DNA of 64,000 nucleotides from Malaya genurostris (GCF_030247185.1 NC_080572.1:10185007-10249006), one strand, 5' to 3'. Shown: positions 36,501 through 45,010, counted from the first letter of the stretch. Numbers and translations: made by a program. The notes: a model not told the origin generated them from the sequence alone.

Positions 36501-39500
36501 TCCAAGAAATTGTTTCATCGTGTAATCTGCAATACCGAGAAATCAAACTATTTTCATTACTATTCTAGCCTACTTAGCTTAAACTACTGATATCGATTGA
36601 TGCATAGGAGCATTAATAAAATAAACCTAGATTCCCCAGTGTAATGGTAATGTAGTTGAGCAACCCGTGACACCAAAAGCGCCGTCTGGTGTAAAATGGG
36701 TGCGTAAATGCTCGTGTGGTTGTGTTAAGTACACAGGCATTTTTATGCATGCATTTTAGGAGCATTTACGCACCCATCCTCCACCAGACGGCGCTTTTGG
36801 TGTCACGGGTTGCTCACCTACATTACTATTACACCGGGAAATCTATGTTTATTTGATTTATGACAGTAGCTAATGGAAAAAAGTACAACCGTTTCTCACT
36901 AGAAGCGCTGTCACTGTCTCCGTACAAGGGGAAATCTATGGTTATTTGATTTATGATAGCAGGCAACTCGTTCAAATGAATTAAACAGAAACGGCACTCT
37001 TAGATGAGAATTCTCGAAAGAAGTTTATTGTTTTAATTCAATTTTTCTTCCGTATTCACACAGAGGCAAATTCGGAGTGGTGCACACATGCAAAGAAAAA
37101 TCTACCGGAATTCGGTTGGCTGCAAAATTTATCCAGATTGTAAAGAAAGGCGATCGGAAGAACATCGAACGGGAAGTTCACATGATGAACGTTCTGCGGC
37201 ACCCAAAAATTGCTCAGCTGTATGCAGCCTACGAGTTTGACCGAACTTTTTGTATGGTGATGGAGTTGTGAGTATTTTACCCATAGAACAGATTTAAAAT
37301 TTTAACACGTTGAATTTGAAGGGTTGAAGGTGGTGAACTATTTGACCGCGTGCTGGACGAGAAGTTCATCTTGACTGAACGGGCTTGCGCCATCTTTATG
37401 CGGCAGATTTGCGAAGCGATTGCCTACATCCATGAGAATAACATCGTTCATTTGGATTTGAAGCCGGAAAATATCCTTTGTCTCACGGAAAGCGGAAACC
37501 GGATCAAAATTATCGACTTTGGTCTTGCTCGTGAGTATGATCCGGACAACAAGCTGCAGGTACTGTTCGGAACACCCGAGTTCGTAGCACCAGAAGTGGT
37601 GAATTTCGAAGCGATATCGTTTGCGACGGACATGTGGAGCGTTGGTGTCATCGCCTATGTACTGTAAGTAGAGGGTCAACCTCGTTAAGGAAACAATTTC
37701 AGAATGATAATCATTTTTCAGAGTATCCGGACTGTCTCCCTTCGCTGGCGAAGATGACATTCAAACTATGGCCAACATCACGATAGGCCGATATGACTTT
37801 CTGGATGAGTCATTCGACAATGTGTCCGAAGAAGCGATAGATTTCATCAACCGTTGCTTGGTTAAAGAACAAAAGTATGCAACAGATATGGCAATGGACA
37901 TTTTCTTAACGATAACCATAACCATTTTCAGGGATAGAATAACAGGCGAAGAAGCTCTAAAGCACAAATGGATCAAACGAAAACCGCAATACTATCCAAC
38001 GAATCACCGACCATCGATCACCACTTTTAAACCAGTCCTGCTTGAGAACAGTACCAATCATAAGGTGAGTTGAGTACACCTACTTAAAGCCAATATGGGC
38101 GCATAGTCATTTTTCATTTAACGAATATATTTATTCCGATAATCGAGCCAATTCTTTTCCGTAGATCAATGATGGAATTGACAAAGAAAATCTGAAGGAT
38201 CTGGTATCCAAGTGGAATGAAAATCCGAATTCTCGCTACACCTTCGATCAGGTGGCTGAGAACGTGATCTCACCCAGTGGAGAAATGATTTCAATTCATC
38301 GATCGAGTGTAGACGCTGGCGGACGAAGAGGCAGCTTAGCTCGAGGTATGTAAGCTAGCTATATCTTGTGATACTAATTCTTACTCTACATATTTCCTAA
38401 ATGAATATACTAAAATAGGACGAAACATGCATTGAACAAAACACATACCATAGCTCTGTACAATAGACATAACCTCCGCTACTGACCAGAAGCAACAAAA
38501 AAGACACTTACAAACCATTTACTACATACCAAGACGAGCTCAACGCGTCTAGCAGCTAACTGTGTATACATGAAAAAAGATTTATACATATTAATCCTGT
38601 TGTTTTCGTTCCTACCGTATTATGTTCTATTTTTTCGCTACAGACCGAGAGTTTGCCCGAGATATACATTTACCGGTGTTGGTCGCAAACTGAATTTCCA
38701 AATAGAATGTGAGCTTACATGTGTGATTGATTTTCTATCTCCTTCCCATACCAAAGTCCCACGTTCCCTTTCGATGAAAATTGAACGTAAATCATTGGAT
38801 CGATTTTGAAAGTAGTAGATAATAAACTCAAGCTCGAGTATTAGATAATAAGCCCGAGCTTTCAGTCACGTTTATATTTCGGGTTGAAGCCACTTGTTGA
38901 ATCAGAAACGTATGCATTATTTACGACGAGAGCAGCGCATCGAAGTTTGCCAATCGATCAAATCTTTTACTTCTTGCCAACTTACATCACTTTGTCACTA
39001 ACGTTAATGTTATCCAATGTCAAATGTTGAGGTGTTATATTAGTAAAAATAGGTATAGTGAATTATAGAATCAAATTGGGAACAAACAATATTACTAGAT
39101 TTATTACAAAGACGTTTGGATAGATACTTTGGTTTTTCAAATCAAATATTTTTACGGGGACTTTTTTTTGTTGACATCTTCTTTATCAGAGAATGCTCGG
39201 TAATGCCATTGAAAAGCCAGACCCGGAAACTGTTAAAAGTCTTTCGTCGTTTAAAGTTTTGTTGTCCATTATGGTAAAAGAAAATTTTTGCCAAAAAATA
39301 GTATAATGCTCGTTAGCACGACTTTTTTTCAGTCCTTGCCTGCTTTACTGTTTGTACATATGATTTCGATTTCCCAATACTGCGAGTCACATTTCGCAGA
39401 GAAACTTCCAACCTTTGCGTTTGCGATGTTTTACTTGACGTAATTATACTAAATGTAGCGATAATGTAAACATGCTGTACCTCGAAACAAAGGGTTTCAG

Positions 39501-42500
39501 TACTCATAAGTGAAACGTGAAACGAATTAATTCAAAATCTACTCTGAAAGAAAAGTGTCAAAAATTTAGCGTGGGCAGGCTTTAGGTAATCGATATTGTC
39601 GCCGTCTATCAATATACGTGGTGGAAGATGTAGTGTTTCTCTTTTGAAGCCTTTTCATCTCATATATTGCGATTTGGAAACATTTATGACTAGTCCTATC
39701 CATGTGTCGCAATTTTCTGGGGACATGAAAAATGAATCATTTTATTCTAGATATTTTTAATGAGTTCAGCCGAGAATCACTGATGGATAACCAATAACTG
39801 TAAGTTTGTACCTTTAAAACTTTTCACATTTATTTTTTTAAATTTTCAAATGTTTCTTGTATTTAGGTTGCAACATTGAGCAGTAGAAGAAACATAATGA
39901 TAAAACTAATTTCACTGTTCACTCAATTACTGATCACTCAATAATTGGTGATAGAGGTTAAAAATTTGAATAGGTACCAAGTTACTTAATACCTATATCC
40001 TATATTGAGGAAGCAGGTCATTTCATCGTATGCCGTTTATCGAGACTCATTTCATCGAAAGCTGATTAATCGAAAGATTACTGGAAAACAGAAATACCTT
40101 CAACCATATAAATCTTGCTTTAAATACTGTCTGCGATTTACCCTGGTATAACATTTATTGCTGGTATAACAGATTGTTCATAAACGACCGATACATTACT
40201 TTAAATTACATGAGAACCCTATAGAAAGGTATTACAATTGCTAGAAAAACCGACTTTTGAACGGAACCTCGGAGACCCATAGTGTTATATACCATTCGAC
40301 TCAGTTCAACGAGATCGGAAAATGTCTGTGTGTGCACTTTTCGAAGATATTTATACGCGCTCAATTTTCTCAGAGATGGCTGAACCGACTGTAATAAATT
40401 TATGCTCGTTTGAAAGCTACTATCGGACCATTGAATAAGTTCGAAGACCAAATGGCTGTGACTTTTGGTACCGGAGATATAATGGTATAAGTGACGTAAC
40501 CGACAAAACACGTTGTTTTTTACCGCTCTAATGTATATAAGGGTGCCAATATTTTGGGATCACCTCTAATTTCATAAAGCGCTATTGTTCAAAACTTTAA
40601 GCATCTCGAAAAAAGTCTTCATGCTAAATTTGAGCAAAATCGGACATGGGTAAGGGGTGCTGTCCAGCGGTTAAAGTTTGAACATTTTCGATCTTGAAAA
40701 AGCACCATAGGGGAGAGTACATGAAATTTCCGAAATTTATTTTCTGTTTTGATGCCAAAAATCTTAAAATTGCATGAATCGTCGAGATTTAGTGTTATCT
40801 CAAAAAAAATTTTTTTGACAAAATCATTAATTCATTAAATTGTCGGTATCCTCGACGAGCGGTACTTCTTGTTCTTCCCCGACTGATGGCACAGCAACTT
40901 AGGTTATATTGTTAGTTAATTTTCGTTTATAGTTCAATAGATTTTCTTTTCACGAAAACCTCGCAGTATGGCTACGTCGAGTCACCAAAGTACGAATAAA
41001 AATTCTTTCTTGCTACCGAAGTACTCGAACTTTAGAAACAAAATATTATTGAATTTAGAAAATGTGTCTCTTCTAATATAACCAATCATTTGTTATTTCC
41101 ACTCCAAAATGAATTGTTAATATTAATAATATTATAGAAACCTTCCACTTGTGGCTAACACATCAATAACAGCTTCACTTTGAACTTTCGCAACAACTAA
41201 TCAGAATCCATATTTTTATATTGTATTCAACATCTATGACTCGAATCAACTACCGTCACCAACGACAACCACAACGACGATGACAACCGCAAAATCCCAA
41301 CTGAATCGACCAAACCACCGGCAGGATAGTAGAACTCGATCCTACCTCCAAGTCCGATAATCCGCATCTAGCCTATAGAACACGAGAATGCATTATAGTT
41401 TCGACCAACTAGGAACTAGTATTACTAATATGTAAATAAATTAGTATACAATTTACAGCTCGTTAGCTGATAGAATTCCGGTGAATACAATTGTAAATAT
41501 TTGTTTTTTTTTTATGTTTACCGCAAAAGTGATGATAGGATTAAGCTTTTTGGGAAAATATAATAATGCACTAAAACCGTAACTTCATTTAAATTGAATA
41601 ATACGTTTTTTTTGTTTTCTTATTATTTGCAATGAATGTGCCTTCCTATCGACATTTATCTACATATAACCCGCATACGCACCAAAAGCGTACCTGAAAA
41701 GGCGATTCTCCCCAGATCCGTAACAACGCCCATGGCATTGCCTCTCCTCGGATATACACAAATCGGGCAACGAAACCAAACCAGCAGCAAACGAAATCAT
41801 TATTTTTTGTTCTTTTTCGCAGGCGACGAAGAACCGTTGCTTCTGTCCCCATCATCATCGACATCCTGTTGCTCGTCATCGCCACCACCCTCATCGGATG
41901 TGAGCGCTACTAACCTGGCAAATAGTGAGAGTTTCATCGCCACCCCTCCACCACATCCTCTGGCCTTGCGTCCAGCACTAGTGCCATTAGAAGTAGTTCC
42001 TAACACGAATAGTATTGGTACCCGAATTGGCGTGATCGGCAGCAGCATCGAAAACACGACTACCACCAGCAGTAGTAACGAAATTAGTGTTACCAGTACT
42101 AGTAATAACATTAACAATAGTAGCTTTAACGAACGATCGTCACCAAAACAGCCCGACCGGGTGTCACCATCTGATCATTCTCGTCCATCTTTCTCAGATC
42201 ATTCACAGACACCGTCACTACACACGACTGATCTGTCAGCGCCAATTGGAAGCCCATCTGCGGTGGAAGTGACGATGAAACCTACTAAAGTAAAGGTATG
42301 TGATGAGTTACGAAAGCTATCCGATTTACTAAAATTATCTACTACCATCACGCGAACGAAGGAGGAACCCTTGTCCGAATCTAATACTTCCCCACAGAAC
42401 ACGATCACTACTCTGAACAATGGATCGATCCCCGGTGATGTGACCCCACTAAGTTCCACTCTCAATACAGCCGATCTGGACACGGAACTTGAGAGTCTCA

Positions 42501-43345
42501 AATCCAAAGTGAAGGTGATCAAAACAGCCAAAGCACAAAACAGTTTGGCTTCTAAGCAGCTGGAATTATTCTCGCACAGTTCTTTGAAATTACCGACTTT
42601 CAAATTTCTACCCAAATCAATCAGTCTGTGTAACGACGACTCAGTATTTAAAGAAAATTATACCAAATTCTGTGATCGAAATGCCATTCAGAAACCTTCC
42701 CACCTTCAAGAGTCATCAAAGACAGTAACCGGTTCCAGTACGACAACGACTACCACAACCTCCAGCCAGGAAGGAACCGAGGGTACAGCGCTGATCGTGA
42801 CCAAAACCACGAAAAGTAGCAAAACATCGAACGACGGAACCAAAACCATCACTGTTCGAAAGACGATCGTTAAGCAGAAAAAGATCGTTGAACAGGAGTG
42901 TGAAAACACGGAAAACTCGAGCAAGACCAAGCTTAAACCTCAACCATCGACGGATTCGTTAGCGACGGTCAAACGAACCAAGTTCCGTGTCAACCAAATG
43001 AGCAGCCGTGACGTTCCGGTTGCGATCAACAGCGTCGCGAAACGTTACCTCGAACAAAATCGGCTAATCACCAACACTGACAACTGCGCGGTACCCAAAA
43101 ACGATCAGCTGTTGAAAAAGTTTCACAAAGATCACGTCGTTATCCAGTCGGAAACGGAAACGACCAAAAATCTGAAAAATACCATGAAAATTCGTAGTCT
43201 TTCGGTAGATTGGGATGCCGTTGAAGCCGTCGAAAATCGATCGATGAAATCTATTAACAACTTTCTCAAGCGTTCGACCGCCGCCAGTGCAAATTCTGCG
43301 GTCAAACAGATTCAGAAACAGATGGAGGCTAATATTCACAAATGA
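10518..43345 (+). CDS. sqa: Sqa-like myosin light chain kinase (8 coding exons, 886 aa)
   Basis: Exons joined by GT-AG introns with a continuous frame: 10518-10551, 28433-28523, 37064-37267, 37322-37663, 37722-37874, 37932-38064, 38165-38345 and 41823-43345 (2661 nt, stop TGA). The product is an MLCK/DAPK-family Ser/Thr kinase expected to phosphorylate the myosin II regulatory light chain in the cytoplasm. Visible motifs: Gly loop G41-R-G-K-F-G46, Lys63, alpha-C Glu79, catalytic HLDLKPEN with Asp155, DFG Asp175, activation loop LFGTPEF ending APE 199-201. The first exon encodes only 11 residues and the kinase starts near residue 34. No Ig/FN3 exons are seen, so it is not the giant Stretchin-Mlck form. 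Exon 1 could still be one of several alternative 5' exons. The sqa name rests on this architecture and on the neighbouring dap gene; kinase identity is firm, the paralogue name less so. Intron 1 (17.9 kb) and intron 2 (8.5 kb) are packed with transposons. Confidence 0.8.
10560..11480. other. sqa intron 1, proximal part
   Basis: No TE signature is evident in the first kilobase after the first exon, unlike most of the intron. This makes it a reasonable place for regulatory sequence, but no specific site is recognised. Confidence 0.25.
11698..12530 (+). repeat. 328-bp tandem repeat, about 2.5 copies
   Basis: Units begin AGTGACGGT at 11698, 12026 and 12354, spaced exactly 328 bp. The first two are nearly identical; the third is partial. 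The repeat explains two near-identical small ORFs in this interval. Confidence 0.9.
12523..12592. repeat. (CA)n microsatellite
   Basis: Nearly pure CA tract within the repeat element. Confidence 0.95.
12636..12872. mobile_element. 237-bp MITE with TA target duplication
   Basis: Inverted ends GGGTAACAGAGGTATTTTGG... and ...CCAAAATACCTCTGTTACCC, flanked by TA (12634-12635, 12873-12874). Related repeat copies read GGTATATGACATTCGG without the insert, confirming the empty site. Mariner-like target preference is inferred from the TA only. Confidence 0.85.
13107..13853. mobile_element. TIR element, about 750 bp, unclassified
   Basis: Left AGTAACTCTAGGACAGGACC and right GGTCCTGTCCTAGCAGTAAC are inverted with one small gap. 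The interior is AT-rich; 13607-13660 recurs at 44650-44705. No clear target duplication. Confidence 0.55.
13865..14095. mobile_element. hAT-like MITE, 231 bp, TSD GTTGTAAC
   Basis: Ends CAGCGATGTCAGG and CCTGGCATCTCTG are inverted, with perfect 8-bp duplications GTTGTAAC at 13857-13864 and 14096-14103. The interior has repeated CAGACTTTT/AGATTTG motifs. Same family as 1787-2712 and 45251-45587. Confidence 0.85.
14104..15390. other. sqa intron 1; no gene recognised
   Basis: AT-rich. 14860-15020 resembles 30190-30350 ('CTCTGTATGAT', 'ACATTTCAAGTGAT', 'TTTCATCTTT'), so it is part of a dispersed repeat, possibly a LINE 3' end. Confidence 0.35.
15472..16579. mobile_element. hAT-like element, 1108 bp, TSD AATGTCAT
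   Basis: Ends CAGGGCCGGTGAAA and TTTCACCGGCTCTG are inverted and flanked by perfect 8-bp duplications AATGTCAT (15464-15471, 16580-16587). The subterminal motif 'ACCCACCT' recurs. Its interior holds a mariner transposase relic rather than a hAT transposase. Confidence 0.85.
15720..16330 (-). pseudogene. Mariner-family transposase relic
   Basis: Read on the minus strand: KQQRINNPESWSALFSRNKNDFLRLYESVDEAWIYLFSPE (in pieces) matches the mariner region holding the first catalytic Asp (DEAWI for DETWI). Then come FLDARDIINVDYLEKE (for WDAHGIIFIDYLEK), FNQDNAPCHKA (second Asp) and LFLHPPYSQ (for LHPPYSPDLAPSDY). Frame changes and stops show it is dead. The N-terminal helix-turn-helix part is absent or unrecognisable. 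Confidence 0.8.
16935..17480. other. sqa intron 1; repeat tail
   Basis: An (AAT)n-like tract at 16980-17000, then 'TTTATACCTGGCTTTAACCTAG', similar to 25985-26020 and 26490-26520, suggests SINE 3'-end debris. No gene. Confidence 0.35.
17815..18025 (+). mobile_element. tRNA-derived SINE
   Basis: The tRNA-like head has the anticodon arm GCTGGTCTTACAAGCCAG (loop with TAC, Val-like) and a decayed B box (ATGCCCGAGCC). The body 'GCCATGCAATGGTTCTGTAC' and 'GCGAAGTCTGTTGAAACAG' matches the copy at 26.3 kb. Confidence 0.8.
18504..19893. mobile_element. 1390-bp TIR element with subterminal repeats, TSD CTG
   Basis: Inverted ends GGGTGGAATCATGTAAGGTG... and ...CACCTTACATGATTCCACCC with a 3-bp duplication CTG (18501-18503, 19894-19896). 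The motif GGTGAT/ATCACC recurs many times within about 200 bp of each end. No transposase is recognised. A 72-codon frame at 19260-19478 is followed by AATAAA. TIR start GGG and 3-bp TSD would suit PIF/Harbinger, but CTG is not its usual site. Confidence 0.8.
20235..22980. other. sqa intron 1; TE-poor stretch
   Basis: No coding motif. 20900-21240 and 22000-22560 are GC-richer than the rest of the intron and lack obvious repeats, so they are candidate regulatory or ancient sequence. Overlapping frames at 21403-21789 match nothing I recognise. Confidence 0.25.
22985..23120. repeat. Decayed MITE-like fragment
   Basis: 'GTTGCCAGATATACCGATTCATCGG' with repeated TACCGAT/ATACAGAT motifs resembles one end of the CAGRGATGCCAG family; the matching end is not clear. 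Confidence 0.35.
23160..24830 (+). pseudogene. Non-LTR retrotransposon lacking its RT core
   Basis: Endonuclease C-terminal half: IITGDFNIDWLS at 23240-23275 and IISDHETIAI near 23420-23450. Then a 205-codon linker frame 23463-24080 ending before LEKSTGIDNVNSKVIQDC, the start of RT. At about 24190 the sequence jumps to MKYLGVTIDEK (with a stop) and the C-terminal LQRLQNKIMRLILK and INGML-like NGMLPRYLCDRI. The palm with the YADD box is missing. The 3' end is a tandem TTAG run (24808-24819). Resembles the CR1/L2-type group, by eye. Confidence 0.85.
24835..26300. other. sqa intron 1; simple repeats
   Basis: Contains (GAT)n at 24926-24940 and (ATC)n at 25518-25545. 25980-26075 is a fragment of the SINE tail/head ('GGCAGTTCAATGCATGAG'). 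No gene. Confidence 0.4.
26308..26525 (+). mobile_element. tRNA-derived SINE
   Basis: The head GGTTCAATGCATAGGACACTGG, anticodon arm CTGGTCTTACAATCCAG and intact B box TGTTCGAACCCC (26352-26363) are tRNA-like (Val-type loop). The body matches 17.9 kb. It is not a functional tRNA because the acceptor stem is absent. Confidence 0.8.
26780..27060 (+). repeat. Diverged 'CCGGAACCGGA' repeat fragment
   Basis: Phrases 'GGAGCGGAATCCGGATAAAATTCA' and 'CTTTCATTTAAATAG' resemble the unit at 8 and 12 kb, but diverged. Confidence 0.4.
27068..27286 (+). pseudogene. Possible Tc1/mariner-type transposase scrap
   Basis: A 72-codon frame contains KYLVWQAICECCKFSK, reminiscent of the (L/M)VWQAICTCG segment of mosquito ITm-type transposases. 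Flanking motifs are not recognisable, so this is a weak call. Confidence 0.3.
27290..28140. other. sqa intron 1, distal part
   Basis: No gene. From about 27770 the sequence is less AT-rich and free of recognised repeats up to exon 2. Confidence 0.3.
28148..28154 (+). promoter_or_regulatory. TATAAAA box-like site before exon 2
   Basis: TATAAAA followed by a GC-richer run, 280 nt upstream of exon 2. It could mark an internal promoter of the kinase gene, but no strong donor or in-frame ATG joining to exon 2 was found. Confidence 0.25.
28433..28523 (+). CDS. sqa: sqa exon 2, N-terminal lead into kinase domain
   Basis: A 91-nt exon follows a strong T-rich tract and acceptor CAG and ends at donor GTGAGT. 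It encodes a Pro/Glu-rich lead (from VAPPFPY) and the first kinase strand, ending at ELSTEIGR. The Arg codon is split with exon 3, which supplies GKFGVV, so the glycine-rich loop is assembled only by this splice. Phase matches both neighbours (34 nt before, total 125 nt after). Confidence 0.85.
28524..29340. other. sqa intron 2, proximal part
   Basis: No gene or named repeat recognised. Confidence 0.3.
29345..30095. repeat. Degenerate GAATTC-rich repeat array
   Basis: A long run of variations on 'CTGAATTC', 'CAGGAACT', 'CCAGAATTCTGAA' and 'AACTGAACTCA' gives very skewed word use. Units of roughly 15-25 bp occur in both orientations. It is a decayed minisatellite with no coding sense. Confidence 0.8.
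30100..31640. other. sqa intron 2; dispersed repeat debris
   Basis: 30190-30350 matches 14860-15020 loosely. The rest is AT-rich with short chance frames. Confidence 0.3.
31690..31880 (+). repeat. Imperfect tandem repeat, about 60-bp unit
   Basis: 'CGGCTGATGGTGCTTGATTGG', 'GCTGACGGTGCTTGATTGG' and 'GCTGACGGTGCTTGACTA' recur at about 31732, 31794 and 31854, with related spacers ('CAAGTTGG', 'CGAAGTC'). Confidence 0.75.
32051..32726 (+). pseudogene. 5'-truncated non-LTR retrotransposon (RT C-terminus)
   Basis: An open frame of 224 residues, VKDLGIILDSKVRFTEHY, LYNSLVRSILEYGVTVWSPY, RIERVQKSFIRFALRQL, corresponds to the post-palm part of jockey-superfamily RTs. The palm and endonuclease are absent, as expected from 5' truncation. 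AT-rich tail and AATAAA (about 32776) follow. Related to, but distinct from, the LINE at 58-60.7 kb. Confidence 0.85.
32730..33260. other. sqa intron 2; no gene
   Basis: AT-rich sequence after the LINE tail; nothing recognised. Confidence 0.3.
33266..35844. mobile_element. Long inverted-repeat element (arms about 0.8 kb)
   Basis: Left arm 33266-34070 starts CTATAGCAGGATAAGCATGT; right arm 35045-35844 ends in its complement. Shared inner landmarks: AACCATGCGTCTCCATCAAA, TTAAAGTGG(T)ACATTTTC-like, GAAATTCGGTTACGGCAGTC. The left arm has an extra 70-bp tandem copy around 33680-33790. The ~1-kb centre has no recognised transposase, and no target duplication is evident. Confidence 0.85.
35870..36190 (+). 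repeat. Dispersed 'CCGGAACCGGA' repeat fragment
   Basis: Two units with 'GCCATCTCTGATAAAAGTGAG', 'CTTTCATTTGATGCTAAGTTT' and 'CCTGTAACTCCGGAACCGG', as at 6 and 8 kb. Confidence 0.75.
36195..36610. other. sqa intron 2, distal part
   Basis: No gene or assigned repeat. Confidence 0.3.
36615..36862. mobile_element. Palindromic MITE, about 250 bp
   Basis: Arms such as GAGCAACCCGTGACACCAAA / AGCGCCGTCTGGTG / GGGTGCGTAAATGCTC and their complements meet around a ~50-bp centre. The similarity extends outward through 'CCTAGATTCCCC'. 'GGGAAATCTATG(T/G)TTATTTGAT' recurs at 36838 and 36929, a possible old flank duplication. Confidence 0.85.
37064..38345 (+). CDS. sqa: sqa exons 3-7: kinase catalytic core
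   Basis: Five closely spaced exons separated by introns of 54, 58, 57 and 100 bp. Exon 3 carries the Gly loop, Lys63 and the alpha-C helix. Exon 4 holds the VEGGELFDR hinge region, HLDLKPEN, DFG and TPEFVAPE. Exon 5 encodes the VSGLSPFAG segment. Exon 6 holds the DRIT motif and the HKWI end of the domain (about residue 289). Exon 7 (from INDGIDKENL) is a basic/acidic linker ending GGRRGSLAR. A clear calmodulin-binding helix after the kinase is not obvious. All invariant kinase residues are present, so the enzyme should be active. The 57-bp intron at 37875-37931 is open in frame. Confidence 0.9.
38346..40200 (+). other. sqa intron 7, 5' part; possible alternative 3' end
   Basis: If the exon-7 donor is not used, translation adds only Gly-Met and stops (CGA GGT ATG TAA), giving a 381-residue kinase-only protein. 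An AATAAA lies downstream at 38821-38826. Nothing else coding is recognised; several T-rich stretches and short chance ORFs fill the rest. Confidence 0.3.
40205..40530 (-). repeat. Dispersed repeat copy (antisense)
   Basis: The reverse complement contains 'GTCGAATGGTATA', 'CTCCGAGGTTCCG' and 'AATACCTTTCTATAGGG', i.e. the right end of the 12-kb element family. Confidence 0.7.
40540..40865. repeat. Dispersed 'CAAAATCGGACATGGG' repeat
   Basis: Phrases 'CTAAATTTGAGCAAAATCGGA' and 'TTTTCGATCTTG' have diverged matches at 51600-51780; the 3' part resembles 44455-44520. Confidence 0.55.
40870..41822 (+). other. sqa intron 7, 3' part
   Basis: No gene recognised. 41215-41440 is less AT-rich and has an AATAAA at about 41433, so it could be UTR of an unseen isoform; this is a guess. 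The far end holds the pyrimidine tract and acceptor of the last coding exon. Confidence 0.3.
41823..43345 (+). CDS. sqa: sqa last exon: Ser/Thr-rich tail
   Basis: A 1523-nt terminal exon preceded by a pyrimidine-rich tract and CAG (41820-41822). It encodes residues 380-886. Roughly residues 386-520 are low-complexity Ser/Thr/Pro/Asn, typical of a disordered tail. A possible short helical stretch (VCDELRKLSDLLKL) lies near residue 540, a Thr-rich block near 745 and a Lys-rich block near 770. The C-terminal ~50 residues (from RSLSVDWDAVEAVENRSM) look ordered and may be a conserved docking segment. The open frame runs upstream to an ATG at 41636, but that stretch includes the intron's pyrimidine tract and is taken as intronic. 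AAG/GTATGT inside the exon at 42296 is a possible cryptic donor. Confidence 0.85.
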
Positions 43346-45010
43346 TCCGATGGCACTCGACCAGGACCAGGGTTTCAAGACGGCTGCAGTTATGGCGATC
43401 GATCCGATCGCGCCCGTTGGAAAAGACTAGCCACCAATGAATCGCTTCTTGGAAGATGCTGAGTGGTTTAGTTTATCGCACCAATTGTTGCTAATCTACG
43501 CTTAAATTCCATAATTCGCTGTTACAATATTAGGAACACACTTTCACGTTCTGTCAATGGTTCACCATTACATAGTTTTGTGTCCATCCTCTGTTCAGCT
43601 TTATGTGTATGTTTGTGTATACGTATTACTAGATTCTACGTTATCGTCAGAATTTCGAGAAGGAAGGTTTTTTATTCATTCTTAATTCTCATCATTGTCA
43701 TTTTTTTCTTCCATCAATTCGATCTAAACGCTATCTCATTATTTTGAGCTAAGCGAGTTAATTTATTTAAGTTTTAGAGCTTAACTCAATAGAAATCACT
43801 TGGGAATGTATAGAAGTACAATTGTTAGTAGAAGCAAATGGTGAGATAGAAAAAAAGTGTAAGAATCGTTAAAAACTTTGTTAGTGTTACTATTTAATAA
43901 GAACCACAGGAAACAGTTAAACTGAAATGTAAATATTCAGAGTATCAATATTTTATTAAAAATCGATAAAAACAAACATGTTTACATATTATTATCGATG
44001 ACTCATATTGGGTAATTGCGTTGTGTTATGACGAAGGTCTTGGCGGATCAAACACTGATGTCATCATATCATATTTCTTCTGATTGACTAATAACAGTCG
44101 CTTAAGAAATAGTATTGAGAATGTATACCACTGCAACCCCAATTGAACCCATTGCGTCCACAAGGAAGAAAAACGAGGAAAGGAAATGTTAAAACTTTAC
44201 TTACTTTCCGGAAGAACGGTGACTCATCATTCTTTCCCATGGGTGTCGCGGAGTTGGAGATTTGGGTAGGTATGAAGTGTTCACTTTAAGCTAGCGATGC
44301 GAGCATGGGATAAGTTGACGTAATTTATTGCGAAAATGTTTTGAAATGTTCTTTTAAGACTCCTCTAACCACGACGCGATAACCCAAATCATTTATAATT
44401 ACAACAATGATTAGTTATCAGGCTGTTATTCGAATTTAAAATAGCAAAAAGAATTTGATGCCAAATGTCTTAAAATTTCATGAAAAGTTGAGATATTTCT
44501 TATTCCAGATAAGACAGACCTTCAAGAGAGCGGTCATAAAAATATAACAAGTTTTCGCTTGAAATAAATTATTTAAATTTATTTAAAGAAAAGTAAGATA
44601 GAAGTGTATTCGGAACAATGGGAGGACAAAATAAACTATCAAGTCACGACAAGGACTTAAAAACAAATTGAACTTAAATTCTAGTGAAATTAATACATTT
44701 TTAAATTTCTCATATTATTCATCATCTCTCATATATTACATCAAGAACAATCAAAATACTACAAATTAAAAAAAAAAACAAATTGAATTACCGATCTCTG
44801 CTGTTCAAATATCGGTTAGTGATTTTTTCAGTAACGTTTAATCACAGCGGTACCTTAAGGTACTACCACAAACGAATTTCCAGACATGACAGTCACGATC
44901 TCTTTTTGGCGCACATCTACGGTCCTCCGTGAAACTGGCACCAATGGTGATAAATTGGTTGCACTGCTGAGTTCCCATCATACATTCCTAATGCAAATGT
45001 CAAACAGTGA
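43346..45010 (+). other. sqa 3' UTR and downstream spacer
   Basis: No coding signal. Candidate poly(A) signals are ATTAAA at 43955-43960 and AATAAA at 44563-44568. The segment near 44455-44520 resembles the dispersed repeat at 40740-40800, and 44650-44705 matches part of the element at 13607-13660. Where the transcript ends is not fixed by the sequence. Confidence 0.4.

Noticed and set aside
41636..41822. 5' extension of the last sqa exon to an upstream ATG
   Set aside because: The stretch contains the pyrimidine tract and acceptor CAG, and exon 7 joins exactly in phase at 41823.
10518..43345. Stretchin-Mlck (giant titin-like kinase)
   Set aside because: No Ig or FN3 exons are visible before or after the kinase and the domain starts at residue ~34; still possible if long isoforms begin outside the window.
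42199..43378. Long minus-strand ORFs opposite sqa exon 8
   Set aside because: Shadows of the real coding frame on the other strand.
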